Assembly (NCBI RefSeq): GCF_000397065.2
Contig: NZ_KE007317.1
Span: 376,969-440,968, forward strand
Source of the DNA: Marinobacter lipolyticus SM19
GTDB taxonomy: Bacteria > Pseudomonadota > Gammaproteobacteria > Pseudomonadales > Oleiphilaceae
Direction of reading: 5' to 3'
Length of the DNA stretch: 64,000 nucleotides
This document shows, in pieces, positions 1 through 12,085 of the stretch (the first letter of the stretch is position 1; every line of letters begins with the position of its first letter). The notes beneath the pieces were generated by a model. It did not search any database, was not told the origin of the DNA, and saw nothing but the letters and a program-made list of their open reading frames with translations. A program made the position numbers and the translations under genes.

Positions 1-17
1 ACACAGGGAGAAAATCT

Positions 18-803
18 ATGGGATTACTCAGTGGCAAGAAAGCGCTGATCGTTGGCGTGGCCAGCAAACACTCAATCGCCTATGGCATCGCGGAAGCGTT
101 TGCCCGTGAAGGCGCCGAACTGGCCTTTACCTACCAGAATGAGAAGCTACAGTCCCGGGTGGAAAAATTCGCTGACGGATGGGGTAGCCAACTCACCTTC
201 CCCTGTGACGTGGCCAGTGACGAAGAAATTGAGAACGTCTTCAAAGAGCTGGGGAAACACTGGGACGCCATCGATATCATCATTCATGCGGTGGGCTATG
301 CCCCGGCCCATGAGCTTGACGGTAACTTTGTGGATGTGACAACCCGCGAGGGTTTCAAGATCGCCCACGACATCAGTTCCTACAGCTTCGTCGCACTCGC
401 CAAGGGTGCCCGTAGCATGATGCACGAGAACAGCTCGCTGCTGACGTTGAGCTACCTCGGTGCCGAAAAGGTACTGCAGAACTATAACGTGATGGGGCTG
501 GCCAAGGCCTCTCTCGAAGCCAACGTACGTTATATGGCTGCCAGCCTGGGCCGTGAAGGCATCCGGGTGAACGGTATATCTGCCGGTCCGATCAAGACCC
601 TGGCCGCCTCGGGCATCAAGAGCTTCCGTCGCATGCTGGCGGAAAATGCCAAACGTGCACCCCTGCGGCGCAATGTGACGACAGCGGAAGTAGGCAACGC
701 CGCAGCGTTCCTGAGTTCTGATATGGCCAGTGGCATCACCGGAGAGATCATGTATGTGGACGCCGGTTTCAATATTACCGGCATGGGCGAACTGGAAGAC
801 TGA
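18..803 (+). CDS. fabI: Enoyl-[acyl-carrier-protein] reductase [NADH] FabI
   Basis: Catalyses the last reductive step of each fatty-acid elongation cycle (trans-2-enoyl-ACP to acyl-ACP, NADH-dependent) in the cytosol. The 261-residue protein is the usual FabI length. It has the divergent Rossmann start ([20 protein letters not shown], residues 6-25) and the catalytic/substrate set Tyr146, Tyr156 and Lys163, at the same numbers as in E. coli FabI. The ATG at 18 follows a good AGGGAG ribosome site. The promoter lies outside or at the very edge of the window. The next gene is convergent, with a strong hairpin between them. The assignment is firm; FabI-type reductases are the target of triclosan and isoniazid-like inhibitors. 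Confidence 0.97.
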   Translation: MGLLSGKKALIVGVASKHSIAYGIAEAFAREGAELAFTYQNEKLQSRVEKFADGWGSQLTFPCDVASDEEIENVFKELGKHWDAIDIIIHAVGYAPAHELDGNFVDVTTREGFKIAHDISSYSFVALAKGARSMMHENSSLLTLSYLGAEKVLQNYNVMGLAKASLEANVRYMAASLGREGIRVNGISAGPIKTLAASGIKSFRRMLAENAKRAPLRRNVTTAEVGNAAAFLSSDMASGITGEIMYVDAGFNITGMGELED

Positions 804-810
804 ATTCGCT

Positions 811-839
811 GCCCACGGGTGTCATGACACCCGGTGGGC
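811..839. terminator. Strong hairpin between fabI and the convergent DUF1631 gene
   Basis: GCCCAC plus GGGTGTC pairs with GACACCC plus GTGGGC around a two-base loop, giving about 13 base pairs with one bulge. It starts 8 bases after the fabI stop. No T-run follows on either strand, so it is either a weak or factor-assisted terminator or an mRNA 3'-end stabiliser. Just beyond it (about 851-873) is a degenerate repeat resembling the GTAGGTCGG hairpins found elsewhere in the window. Confidence 0.45.
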
Positions 840-874
840 CATTCACCGGTTTCTCCAAGGGCTCGACGCCCGAC

Positions 875-2701
875 CTACGAATTCCGGCCCACCCGTATCC
901 TTCCCACAACACGGCTTAGGGTCTCGTCAAACTCAGCGGAGCTGCCCAGTACTCGCACACTCCCGGAAACGATTGCCTCTACCAGGTCATTACCCTGGTA
1001 CTCTCGGCGGTTAAGGCCCAGTCGGTCAACGAAAACCAGCTTGTTTGACGCATTGATCCGGACAGCCAGCTTCATTCTTACCGGATCACCGTTTGCGTCC
1101 TTCTCATCAAACGTTATCCACCCACCCAGTTTGATACTGTCTACCAGTCGTTGTCCTTCCGTCAGCTTTTCCTGTTCCAGCCTCTTCCGTTCCGCACGCT
1201 CGTCGGCGAGCCGTTTTTCGTGCTCTTCACGCCGGACTCTGTCGATCTCGGCCAGCCGCTTAACTTCTTCCGCTCTTCGTTTAGTTTCTGCGGCCTCTTT
1301 CTCTTTCATGATCGCAGCGGCCCTGCTCCTGGCCTCCCTGACGGCCTTCTCGCGCAATATTCTCTGCCTTTCGAGCACGCCGGAAAGCGCACTTACCGCC
1401 TCGGTCAGGACGAGACCAAAAGGCGTTAATGCCGGCAAAGGCCGCAGGTCTCCCTGGCGCCTTTCAGCTTCAAACAATGGCCAGGGTTGCAGCCCGAGCT
1501 TCACCCCGGAACCGTTGGTCCACAGAATCTCTGCGGTGTCTGGCAGCAACGCAAAGAAATATCGACGCTGCTCCCCGGCACCTTCCCCTTCAACAAACCA
1601 CTGCCCCTCAAGCCCTTCCACTTTCTTGGAATCAGGGCCATTAAAAGACAACCAGGAAGCGTCCCAGGAGAAGCCTGTCTCGTCCGGTAACGCAGCGATC
1701 AGATCCGGAATCTCCCTTCGGAGGCGCGCCATCATAACTGACTGAATGCCTTCAATAGCCTTTGCCGGCAGTGGCTTCCCAAAAACCCGATGCCAGACAT
1801 CCAGAATACGATCACCAATCTGTTCGCCGACGTGATACAGGCGATTGCGATCCTTGTCGGACAACGCCGGATCGCCGATCCAAACAAGCCACTCCAACAG
1901 TTTCTTGCCATGCCGCCAGTTCTCACCGTCCACTTCACCTGCCCACACCACCTGCTTGAGCAGAAGCATCCAGTGATCAAATATAAAGGTGATTATTGGC
2001 CTGGGTAGATGTCGCCCCTTGAGGGTACGCCCCACCAGGGCACGGGCAGTCTGCTCGGCACGCCGTTGCCTGGCCGCCCCCATCTCGGTTTCAAGAAGAC
2101 GTTGCCGGAGCCGCGATACTTGCTGGGCCCGTTTCTCCGAGTCAGCCTGCCAATCCCGGCAGAATGCCTCCAGGGGTTCCAGGGCCCCGGTCTCAAAACA
2201 TGCAGATACAGAAATGACCAGGGAATCCAGCTGATCCAGCAACGCCCTGGCAGAGCGGCCACCGGAGGCACTCCAGCCACGAAATTCCTGAAGGCCATCC
2301 AACCAGGCCAGAACGTCCTCGCTGAACGTACTGGCACCTTCCTCACTCATCCTCCAGGCGAAGAAAAAGCGCAGGCGTGCAACCCGCCGGGCCAGCCCGG
2401 GGTGTAGACCACTGGTATGGACAAAGGTATCCATAATCCGATCCGCCACGTAGGCAGCATTAATCTGACGTACCGACCAATTCAGGGAAACCGAACGAAC
2501 AAGCTGCATGACGCGCTCATCCCGTTGCTCCGTCCAACAGGAAAACAACAGTGGTCGCCAATCGCAGACAGCAGCGTCTCCCGCTGTCCCGGCAGGATAC
2601 GGTAGGTCCGGAACGCGAATGCCGGAAAGGACCTCCGGGATCTTCTCCATGAACAGTTCACGGGGCAGTGTTGCGGGCGTTTTCGGCCGGTTCTGAGACA
2701 T
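875..2701 (-). CDS. DUF1631-type protein of unknown function
   Basis: A 608-residue cytosolic protein without signal peptide or membrane segment. The middle part (residues about 225-330; FIFDHWMLLLKQVVW, then a GEVDGENWRHGKKLLEWLVW-like stretch) and the C-terminal module (GGWITFDE...MKLAVRINASNKLVFVDRLG, about 530-600) match what I know of the DUF1631 family. That family is sometimes mis-annotated as thymidine phosphorylase. A highly charged Ala/Glu/Lys/Arg helix of roughly 75 residues (about 445-520), probably coiled coil, separates the two. It seems somewhat shorter than typical family members. It stands alone, convergent with fabI and divergent from the DAHP synthase gene. Biochemical role unknown; membership is from motif memory, not a search. 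Confidence 0.72.
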   Translation of the reverse strand: MSQNRPKTPATLPRELFMEKIPEVLSGIRVPDLPYPAGTAGDAAVCDWRPLLFSCWTEQRDERVMQLVRSVSLNWSVRQINAAYVADRIMDTFVHTSGLHPGLARRVARLRFFFAWRMSEEGASTFSEDVLAWLDGLQEFRGWSASGGRSARALLDQLDSLVISVSACFETGALEPLEAFCRDWQADSEKRAQQVSRLRQRLLETEMGAARQRRAEQTARALVGRTLKGRHLPRPIITFIFDHWMLLLKQVVWAGEVDGENWRHGKKLLEWLVWIGDPALSDKDRNRLYHVGEQIGDRILDVWHRVFGKPLPAKAIEGIQSVMMARLRREIPDLIAALPDETGFSWDASWLSFNGPDSKKVEGLEGQWFVEGEGAGEQRRYFFALLPDTAEILWTNGSGVKLGLQPWPLFEAERRQGDLRPLPALTPFGLVLTEAVSALSGVLERQRILREKAVREARSRAAAIMKEKEAAETKRRAEEVKRLAEIDRVRREEHEKRLADERAERKRLEQEKLTEGQRLVDSIKLGGWITFDEKDANGDPVRMKLAVRINASNKLVFVDRLGLNRREYQGNDLVEAIVSGSVRVLGSSAEFDETLSRVVGRIRVGRNS

Positions 2702-2818
2702 CCGTCATCCGCAGGTAAGAAGCGTTGAAATGGGTTACCAAATGACGCAGTATAACCAACTCGCCGGGGTTTACCGCAATGAATACCGGCTTGTTAAGCT
2801 CATATTTGCACGGCCTGC

Positions 2819-2835
2819 AGGGTATCAGATACCCT
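2819..2835. promoter_or_regulatory. 8-1-8 palindrome upstream of the DAHP synthase gene
   Basis: AGGGTATC and GATACCCT form a perfect inverted repeat with a single central A, 43 bases before the chosen ATG at 2879. It could be a repressor operator or a short 5'-UTR hairpin. It does not resemble a TyrR box (TGTAAA-N6-TTTACA). The rest of the 177-base gap between the divergent genes shows no other clear motif. Confidence 0.35.
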
Positions 2836-2878
2836 CAAAAGGGTCGCTGCAATGTTAAGAACCGGGGAAAACAACAGA

Positions 2879-3952
2879 ATGTCGGGCAATAAACTTGAGA
2901 ACATTAACGTGGCGAATCAGGAACAACTGATTACCCCTGAAGCGCTGAAGCAGGAAATGCCTTTATCCAGCGCCGCGGCCGAAACCGTTGAAAAGGGTCG
3001 CCAGGCCATCTATGACATTATGGATGGCAAGGACCACCGGCTATTTGTGGTCGTTGGCCCCTGCTCCATCCATGACGTTGAAGCCGCTCGCGATTACGCC
3101 ACCAGGCTCAAGAAACTTGCCGACGAAGTCAGCGACACCCTGCTGATTGTCATGCGCGTCTATTTTGAGAAGCCACGTACGACCGTGGGCTGGAAAGGTC
3201 TGATCAACGACCCCCACCTGAACGATACGTTCGACATTGAGCAGGGTCTCCACATTGGCCGCCGATTGCTTCTGGACATTGCCGAGATTGGCCTGCCAAC
3301 GGCCACGGAAGCTCTTGACCCTATTTCCCCCCAGTACCTTCAGGACAGCATTTCCTGGTCGGCCATCGGCGCCCGGACCACAGAGTCCCAGACTCACCGC
3401 GAGATGAGTAGCGGACTTTCTATGGCGATCGGTTTCAAGAACGGCACGGATGGCAGCCTCGACGTCGCGGTAAACGCCATGAAGTCGGTTTCCCATCCCC
3501 ACAGTTTCCTGGGTATCAACCAGAAAGGTCAGGTAGCCATTATTCGTACCAAGGGTAACAACTACGGTCACGTTGTTCTCCGTGGCGGTGGCGGCAAACC
3601 CAACTACGATTCCGTCAGTGTCGCGCTGTGCGAACAGGCCCTGGACAAGGCCGGCCTGCGTAAATCCATCATGGTGGACTGCAGCCACGCCAACTCAAGC
3701 AAAGATCCGGCCATTCAGCCGCTGGTCATGCAGGATATTTCCCATCAGATTCTGGAAGGCAATCGGTCTATCCAGGGTCTGATGGTAGAAAGCAACATCA
3801 ACTGGGGCAACCAGTCCATCCCTGACAACCTTGCGGACCTGGAGTACGGTGTATCCATCACGGATGCCTGTATTGACTGGCCGACCACAGAGAAAGCTAT
3901 TCGTGACATGCGGGATAAACTGAAAGACGTCCTGCCAAAGCGAAAAGACTGA
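2879..3952 (+). CDS. 3-deoxy-7-phosphoheptulonate (DAHP) synthase, class I AroF/G/H type
   Basis: Condenses phosphoenolpyruvate with erythrose-4-phosphate, the entry step of the shikimate pathway. The sequence has the class I signatures GPCSIHD (metal-binding Cys, residue about 62), EKPRTTVGWKGLINDP, ARTTES and VDCSHANSSK. At 357 residues it matches the AroF/AroG/AroH family. An ATG lies 27 bases earlier (2852), but the protein beginning MSGNKLENINV fits family N-termini better and has GGGGA upstream, so I start at 2879. Which feedback class it belongs to (Phe, Tyr or Trp) cannot be read from the sequence, so no symbol is given. It is a single gene closed by a strong terminator. Confidence 0.95.
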   Translation: MSGNKLENINVANQEQLITPEALKQEMPLSSAAAETVEKGRQAIYDIMDGKDHRLFVVVGPCSIHDVEAARDYATRLKKLADEVSDTLLIVMRVYFEKPRTTVGWKGLINDPHLNDTFDIEQGLHIGRRLLLDIAEIGLPTATEALDPISPQYLQDSISWSAIGARTTESQTHREMSSGLSMAIGFKNGTDGSLDVAVNAMKSVSHPHSFLGINQKGQVAIIRTKGNNYGHVVLRGGGGKPNYDSVSVALCEQALDKAGLRKSIMVDCSHANSSKDPAIQPLVMQDISHQILEGNRSIQGLMVESNINWGNQSIPDNLADLEYGVSITDACIDWPTTEKAIRDMRDKLKDVLPKRKD

Positions 3953-3966
3953 AAACTGAAAGCTAC

Positions 3967-3999
3967 AAAAAAGGGAGCCTCTATAGGCTCCCTTTTTTT
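3967..3999. terminator. Bidirectional Rho-independent terminator
   Basis: AAGGGAGCCT pairs perfectly with AGGCTCCCTT around the loop CTAT. A seven-T run follows on the plus strand and a matching A-run precedes it, so it can stop both the DAHP synthase transcript and the convergent serS-cobA transcript. Confidence 0.92.
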
Positions 4000-4016
4000 G
4001 TAGCTATGGCGTGTGA

Positions 4017-6175
<2,159 letters not shown>

Positions 6176-6216
6176 TTATACCTGCACAAGCGCTGCTGGC
6201 TACCGTGGTCACCCGC

Positions 6217-7554
6217 TCAGGGATAGCGTTTTCGGGGGCTTTCGGTGTTGCGGGTATCCAGTCGTTGGCGCTTTTCGGCAAGCTTGATTTCAAGGCCCCG
6301 GTTAACGGGCTCATAGTAGCGACGTTGATGGATAGTTTTCGGGAGGTAGGATTCGCCCGCTGCAAACGCTTCGGGTTCGTCGTGGGCATAGCGGTACTCG
6401 TCCCCATGACCGAGACTTTTAAGCAGTTTAGTGGGAGCGTTACGAAGATGCACCGGCACCTCGTAGTCCGGATCATTACGAATATCCGCCATGCATTGGT
6501 TAAACGCCTTGTACACCGCATTGCTTTTGGGCGACAGCGCCAGATAGGTCACCGCCTGTGCCAGAGCCAGCTCCCCTTCCGGACTGCCCAGGCGCTCCTG
6601 CGCTTCCCAGGCGTCCATGGCCAGTTGCAGCGCCCGGGGATCGGCGTTGCCAATGTCCTCGCTGGCAATACGGACCAGTCGACGGGCAACGTACAGCGGA
6701 TCGCATCCACCATCCAGCATGCGACACAGCCAGTACAGGGAGCCATCGGGATCCGATCCCCGCACGGACTTGTGCAATGCGGAGATCTGGTCATAGAACA
6801 CATCACCGCCCTTGTCGAATCGGCGCAGGCTGGTCTGGAGCACCTGCTCCAGATGCTCGCTGGTAATCCGCATGACCCCCTGGGCATCCTCTTCCGCCAG
6901 GTCAGCTGCTACTTCCAATACATTGAGCGCTTTGCGGCCGTCACCACCTGATGCGGCGGCCATCGTAGCCAGCACGGATTCATCCACCGCGACCTGGCCA
7001 TCAAGGCCCTCGTCCGATGCAAGTGCGCGCTGAAGCAGAACCAACACATCGCTCTCTTCAAGGTTCTTGAGGACGTAGACCCGGGTTCGCGACAGCAGGG
7101 CGCTATTCAGTTCAAAGGAGGGGTTTTCCGTGGTGGCGCCCACGAAAATGAACGTCCCGTCTTCAATATGGGGTAAGAAAGCGTCCTGCTGACTTTTGTT
7201 AAAGCGATGGACTTCGTCCACGAACAGCAGGGTGTCCCTGCCCTCGCTATGCTTTCGGTGTTTCGCCCGCTCGACGATGGCTCGAATGTCCTTCACACCG
7301 CTTAAGACCGCAGAAACCGTCTCAAAGCTGAGGTCGCCGAGGTTGGCCAGTAACTGGGCGAAGGTGGTCTTACCGACACCCGGCGGCCCCCACAGGATCA
7401 TCGAATGGAGCTGCCCCTGCTCGACAGCGCGCCTCAGGGGTTTGCCGGGCCCTACCAGGTGGGCCTGGCCCACATACTCATCCAGGTTTCCGGGCCGCAT
7501 GCGGGCTGCCAGTGGGCGAAACCCCTGCTGTCCGGCAAACAGGCTGTCCTGCAT
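6217..7554 (-). CDS. rarA: Replication-associated recombination protein A (RarA/MgsA AAA+ ATPase)
   Basis: AAA+ ATPase related to clamp-loader subunits and eukaryotic WRNIP1/Mgs1; acts at stalled replication forks. Walker A GPPGVGKT lies at residues 56-63 and Walker B LLFVDEVHRF at about 109-118, followed by the sensor region TTENPSF. The C-terminal half has the family's tetramerisation region (YRYAHDEPEAFAAGESYLP). At 445 residues it is full length. The ATG shares one base with the lolA stop (TGATG), so it is coupled to lolA. The order ftsK-lolA-rarA-serS is conserved in many gammaproteobacteria. Confidence 0.95.
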   Translation of the reverse strand: MQDSLFAGQQGFRPLAARMRPGNLDEYVGQAHLVGPGKPLRRAVEQGQLHSMILWGPPGVGKTTFAQLLANLGDLSFETVSAVLSGVKDIRAIVERAKHRKHSEGRDTLLFVDEVHRFNKSQQDAFLPHIEDGTFIFVGATTENPSFELNSALLSRTRVYVLKNLEESDVLVLLQRALASDEGLDGQVAVDESVLATMAAASGGDGRKALNVLEVAADLAEEDAQGVMRITSEHLEQVLQTSLRRFDKGGDVFYDQISALHKSVRGSDPDGSLYWLCRMLDGGCDPLYVARRLVRIASEDIGNADPRALQLAMDAWEAQERLGSPEGELALAQAVTYLALSPKSNAVYKAFNQCMADIRNDPDYEVPVHLRNAPTKLLKSLGHGDEYRYAHDEPEAFAAGESYLPKTIHQRRYYEPVNRGLEIKLAEKRQRLDTRNTESPRKRYP

Positions 7555-8207
7555 CAGGCCCCGTCCCGGATAACGTCCACCTCATCAGGGTAATCGAGGG
7601 TGAAGGCGGTGTCTTCAATGGCCTGATTCAGTTCGATATCGTCGAAGCTGAGCACGCTGATCTGCGACAGGGAGTCCTCCATTCGCATTTCCTGGAGTTC
7701 GCCCTTGAAAAAGGTCAGACGCAATGACACAAACAAAGAGTCTGCGCTTCTTGGCTCCAGAGTGAATTCGTGGGTATGCTCACCCTTGCTGCGACCGGAT
7801 ACCTTGTAGGTTTCGTCCAGGTTACCCACTTCCCCGCTGAGCAGTAACGCTGGCGTGGTCTGGACCCGCTCATCGAGATTGTGAACGGTCACCTGCTCCA
7901 GGTCCGGGTCATAAACTTCAACGGTCGAACCATTGCTGACAATAAACTGGGGATATGGCTCACGGGTTTCCCAGTAGAACAGGCCCGGACGTTTGGCTTT
8001 CAGGAAGCCACGGGATTCCTGGACCCGGTTTCCGCCTTCATTGACTACAATCTGGATAAAGCGGGCCTGGTAGGATTCGTAGCTTTCCAGCATTTGCGCC
8101 AGCTCAGAGGCATCCTGCTTGCTTCCGTCTTCAGCCTGTACCGCAAATGACGGCATCATTACAGCCACCGCAATCGATACCCAGAACAGTCGGGCAAGTT
8201 GTTTCAT
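7554..8207 (-). CDS. lolA: Outer-membrane lipoprotein carrier protein LolA
   Basis: Periplasmic chaperone that takes mature lipoproteins from the LolCDE transporter to LolB. The first 25 residues form a type I signal peptide ending near FAVQA. The mature region has the LolA fold motifs: ARFIQIVVNEGG, LKAKRPGLFYWETREPYPQF and VEVYDPDLEQVTVHNLDE. At 217 residues it is slightly longer than E. coli LolA. It sits 13 bases after ftsK and overlaps rarA by one base. Assignment firm. Confidence 0.95.
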   Translation of the reverse strand: MKQLARLFWVSIAVAVMMPSFAVQAEDGSKQDASELAQMLESYESYQARFIQIVVNEGGNRVQESRGFLKAKRPGLFYWETREPYPQFIVSNGSTVEVYDPDLEQVTVHNLDERVQTTPALLLSGEVGNLDETYKVSGRSKGEHTHEFTLEPRSADSLFVSLRLTFFKGELQEMRMEDSLSQISVLSFDDIELNQAIEDTAFTLDYPDEVDVIRDGA

Positions 8208-8220
8208 CGTCAGCTAACTC

Positions 8221-10806
8221 CTAGTCTCTTGGTGGTGGCGGTGCCAGCACTTCCCGCGCGCCATTATGGCCGGCGGCACTGACCACACCCGATGCTTCCA
8301 TGGCATCAACCAGGTTCGCCGCCCGGTTGTACCCGATCTTGAATTTACGCTGAACGGAAGAGATCGACACCCTCCGCCCTTCGGTCACAAACGCGACGGC
8401 CTCATCGTACAGGGCATCGCCCTCCTCGCCGCCACCTTCAGTGAGCGTCGGCACCCCGGGTAGATTCTCCCCCTCGGCACCGTTCAATACGTCATCCACA
8501 TACACCGGCTCGCCCCGTGCCTTCCAGGCACTGACCACGCGGTGCACCTCATCGTCGTCCACGAAGGCGCCGTGAACCCGAACCGGAAGACCGGAACCGG
8601 GGGGCAGGTATAGCATGTCACCGTGGCCCAGCAGCTGCTCTGCGCCACCCTGGTCCAGTACCGTCCTTGAATCAATCTTGGAGGACACCTGGAACGACAT
8701 ACGGGTCGGGATGTTGGCCTTGATCAGGCCGGTAATGACATCCACCGACGGGCGCTGGGTTGCCAGTATCAGGTGAATCCCCGCCGCCCTCGCCTTCTGG
8801 GCGATCCGGGCAATCAATTCTTCAACCTTCTTGCCGACAATCATCATCATGTCGGCAAATTCGTCGATCACCACCACAATAAACGGTAGGGTTTCCAGCT
8901 CAGGCCGGTCCTGCTCTTCGTTGGCGAGGTATTCATCCGGCTTCCAGATCGGGTCCAGAATCGGCTCGCCGGCCGCCGCAGCGTCACGGATCTTGCGGTT
9001 GTAACCAGCCAGGTTGCGGACCCCGAGACTGGCCATCAGCCGATAACGGCGTTCCATTTCAGCTACACACCAGCGCAGTGCGTTGGCGGCTTCTTTCATA
9101 TCTGTGACCACAGGAGCCAACAGGTGCGGAATACCATCGTAAATGCTCAATTCCAGCATTTTCGGGTCCACCATGATAAAGCGGACCTCTTCCGGTGTGG
9201 CCTTCAACAGCATGCTCAACAACATGGCGTTCACACCGACGGATTTACCGGACCCGGTTGTACCTGCCACAAGCAGGTGAGGCATCTTGGCGAGATTGGC
9301 GACCATCGGGTTGCCGCCAATATCATTGCCCAAAGCCAGAGTCAGGGCGGAGGAGGAGTCTGTAAATACCTTTGCACTGAGCACCTCACTCAGGCGAACC
9401 ATTTCACGCTCTTCGTTGGGAATCTCGATCCCGACAACGGATTTTCCCGGAATAACTTCCACAACCCGAACGCTGAGTACCGCAAGGGAGCGTGCAAGGT
9501 CCTTGGCGAGGTTGGAAATCTTGCTGACCTTGACGCCGGGTGCTGGCTTGATTTCAAAGCGGGTGATTACCGGCCCCGGATTCACTTCAACGACCTCAAC
9601 GGAAACGCCAAAGTCCGCCAGTTTTTCTTCCAGCAACCGGGACATGTGCTCAAGGGATTCTTCTGAATAGCCCTTTTCCTTATGCTCCTCAGGTGGGTCC
9701 AGCAAAGAGATCGGCGGAATCGGGCTCTCCACGTCCTCAAGCAAGGATGGCTGACTTCCCTTACTGTTCTTATCGTTCCTGGCGGGTTCGTCGCGCTTGA
9801 ATGGCGAGATTTTCAGCGCCCGGGACATCGCCCCCTTGGGCTCCGGCTTTTCTTTTCTACGGGCACCGTTAACGGAAGGCGCCTCCATCGGCTCAGCTAT
9901 ATCGTCCCGTGAACTGAAACTCTCCAATCGGGCAGGTTCCGGGTCCAGTGGTGACTCAACACCATCGATCGCCGGTTCACGACGATCCGGCCTTTCCTTT
10001 TCAACGACAGGTTTGGCCTTTTTGGGCGCAAACCCTGGAATTCTGTGCCACCAACGCACTGCGGCTCCCGCCCCACTGGCTCCGCCAACCCGGTCTTTCA
10101 CCACCGGTGGTTCCGGTGGCTTCTTTGCTTCTGATTCAGGCTTGCGCGCCTTTTCGAATTTACCATCAGCGCTGAACATATGCTTAAGCCAGGTACCAAA
10201 ACGAATGGTCGCCAGGCCCACCTGATCCATCAACCAGAACCACGACAGGCCCGTAGTCACGGTGAGTGCAAACAGGAATATCGCAATAAGCAGAAGAGTT
10301 GTCGCCGGCAAATTGAAGAACCGCACCATGGCCTCGGATACGGACGTTCCCAGCACCCCGCCTGAGGACACCCCCAGCCCGAACACTGAATACAGGGACA
10401 GCAGGCTGGTCGACGACAGCAGAATCAGCAGGAAGCCACCAAAACGCATCATCAGTAGCGGCCAATGCAAATCCAGGGGATCATTACGACGGCGAATCAG
10501 CATCACCGCATAACCAGCAATCATCAGCGGAAACAGAAAGGCCACATGGCCAAAGAAGTCCATCAGCAGACTGGCGATCCAGGCGCCCGTGCGACCGGCA
10601 TAGTTCTCAACACTGGTCTCATGCCCAATGCTTGCCCAGCCAGGATCCATCGGATTAAACGTGACCAACGCCATCGCCATGTATATACACAGGGCAATCA
10701 GGGCAATAACGGCGCCCTCGCGGGTGCCCTGGGCAGCCAGGCGACGAAATCGCTGCTGTTTATCGGTCAGTTCCCCTGATTTTTGCGCTTTTGCAGACTC
10801 TGCCAT
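8221..10806 (-). CDS. ftsK: DNA translocase FtsK
   Basis: Septal DNA pump that clears the chromosome terminus and activates XerCD recombination at dif. The 861-residue protein has four to five N-terminal membrane helices (about 31-50, 80-105, 118-140, 165-192), a Pro/Glu/Lys-rich linker (about 215-380), the RecA-like motor with Walker A GTTGSGKS at 515-522 and Walker [14 protein letters not shown], and the C-terminal winged-helix gamma domain (about 795-855) that reads KOPS sites. The linker is short compared with E. coli FtsK (1329 residues) but normal for Pseudomonas-type proteins. lolA follows directly. Confidence 0.97.
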   Translation of the reverse strand: MAESAKAQKSGELTDKQQRFRRLAAQGTREGAVIALIALCIYMAMALVTFNPMDPGWASIGHETSVENYAGRTGAWIASLLMDFFGHVAFLFPLMIAGYAVMLIRRRNDPLDLHWPLLMMRFGGFLLILLSSTSLLSLYSVFGLGVSSGGVLGTSVSEAMVRFFNLPATTLLLIAIFLFALTVTTGLSWFWLMDQVGLATIRFGTWLKHMFSADGKFEKARKPESEAKKPPEPPVVKDRVGGASGAGAAVRWWHRIPGFAPKKAKPVVEKERPDRREPAIDGVESPLDPEPARLESFSSRDDIAEPMEAPSVNGARRKEKPEPKGAMSRALKISPFKRDEPARNDKNSKGSQPSLLEDVESPIPPISLLDPPEEHKEKGYSEESLEHMSRLLEEKLADFGVSVEVVEVNPGPVITRFEIKPAPGVKVSKISNLAKDLARSLAVLSVRVVEVIPGKSVVGIEIPNEEREMVRLSEVLSAKVFTDSSSALTLALGNDIGGNPMVANLAKMPHLLVAGTTGSGKSVGVNAMLLSMLLKATPEEVRFIMVDPKMLELSIYDGIPHLLAPVVTDMKEAANALRWCVAEMERRYRLMASLGVRNLAGYNRKIRDAAAAGEPILDPIWKPDEYLANEEQDRPELETLPFIVVVIDEFADMMMIVGKKVEELIARIAQKARAAGIHLILATQRPSVDVITGLIKANIPTRMSFQVSSKIDSRTVLDQGGAEQLLGHGDMLYLPPGSGLPVRVHGAFVDDDEVHRVVSAWKARGEPVYVDDVLNGAEGENLPGVPTLTEGGGEEGDALYDEAVAFVTEGRRVSISSVQRKFKIGYNRAANLVDAMEASGVVSAAGHNGAREVLAPPPPRD

Positions 10807-10831
10807 GAATACTCAGACGTTTCCGTTGCTG

Positions 10832-12055
10832 TTATTTTTCAAGGGCCCTGAAACCACGTTCAAGATCGCTCTTCAGGTCCTCGACCGCTTCGATGCCCAC
10901 CGACAACCGGACCAGATTCTCCGTAATGCCAGCCTGAGCCTTGTCCTCCGGGGATAACCGCCCATGAGTGGTGGTGGCCGGATGGGTGATGGTTGTTTTG
11001 ACATCCCCCAGATTAGCCGTAATGGAAATCATCCGTGTACCGTCGATAAAGGCCCAGGCCTCTTCCCTGCCCCCTTTCAGTCGGAACGATAAAACGCCAC
11101 CGAAGCCTTTCTGTTGCTGCTTTGCCAACTCATGTTGCGGATGGCTGCTCAGCCCTGCATAAAATACCTCGGCAACCGCCGGTTGCTGTTCCAACCACAG
11201 CGCCAACTCTAACGCATTGTCACAATGGGCTCGCATACGGATTGGTAAGGTTTCCAATCCCTTAAGAAACACCCAGGCATTAAACGGGCTCATGGTGGGT
11301 CCGGCAGAACGCAGGAAGCCGTACACTTCTTCCATCAGTTTGTCTGACCCAACTACAACACCGCCAATACAGCGACCCTGACCATCCAGATATTTGGTGG
11401 CCGAGTGGATGACGACATCAGCACCATGCTCAAAAGGACGCTGCAATACCGGGGTGCAGAAACAGTTATCCACTACAAACAGGGCGTCATTGTCATGGGC
11501 AAGATCAGCCAGCGCCCTCATATCGGCAATTTCGCACAGCGGATTGGATGGCGTTTCAATGAACATCATCCGGGTTTCCGGCCGGATCGCGGCCCTCCAT
11601 TGCGCCATATCGGTCAGATTGACGAATGTTGTCTCGACACCGAACCTGGCCATGTATTTCTGAAGCAACACGTTGGTGGTACCGAAGACACCACGGGAAC
11701 AAATGACATGATCTCCGGACTGCAGCAGTGCCATGCACGTGCTGAGGATGGCGGCCATGCCGGAAGCCGTGGCGACAGCCCGCTCACCACCTTCCATAGC
11801 CGCAATCCGGCCCTCGAAGGCTTGCACTGTCGGATTGGTGAATCGGGAATAGATGTTCCCCGGTTCTTCCCCACCAAAGCGGGCAGCGGCCTGGGCCGCA
11901 CTGCCATAGACAAAGCTCGATGTCGGAAAGATCGGGTCGCTGTGTTCCAGCTGACCGGTGCGGATCTGCCCGGCACGCACCGCCAGCGTGTCAACTGACA
12001 TGCCTTCGAGATCCGACTCGGGAATCCAGACCTGTTCGTCGCGGCAAAATGTCAT
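10832..12055 (-). CDS. metZ: O-succinylhomoserine sulfhydrylase
   Basis: PLP-dependent enzyme of the Cys/Met metabolism family that makes homocysteine directly from O-succinylhomoserine and sulfide. The PLP lysine is in HSATKYLDGQGRC, and MFIETPSNPLC and FVVDNCFCTPVLQRP are family signatures. Length (407) is typical. metZ assignment over metB/metC rests on the conserved position just downstream of purF (30-base gap), as in Pseudomonas; the sequence fits but does not by itself fix the sulfur donor. The first 18 residues are an extension before MSVDTLAVRAGQIR, so an inner start at about 12001 is possible. Confidence 0.92.
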   Translation of the reverse strand: MTFCRDEQVWIPESDLEGMSVDTLAVRAGQIRTGQLEHSDPIFPTSSFVYGSAAQAAARFGGEEPGNIYSRFTNPTVQAFEGRIAAMEGGERAVATASGMAAILSTCMALLQSGDHVICSRGVFGTTNVLLQKYMARFGVETTFVNLTDMAQWRAAIRPETRMMFIETPSNPLCEIADMRALADLAHDNDALFVVDNCFCTPVLQRPFEHGADVVIHSATKYLDGQGRCIGGVVVGSDKLMEEVYGFLRSAGPTMSPFNAWVFLKGLETLPIRMRAHCDNALELALWLEQQPAVAEVFYAGLSSHPQHELAKQQQKGFGGVLSFRLKGGREEAWAFIDGTRMISITANLGDVKTTITHPATTTHGRLSPEDKAQAGITENLVRLSVGIEAVEDLKSDLERGFRALEK

Positions 12056-12085
12056 GGTACGCTCCTGATGTTGGCGGTGTGGCGA

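Noticed and set aside
834..1745. 303-codon plus-strand frame opposite the DUF1631 gene
   Set aside because: Antisense shadow: no ribosome site, low-complexity Ser/Arg composition, while the minus-strand frame has recognisable family motifs.
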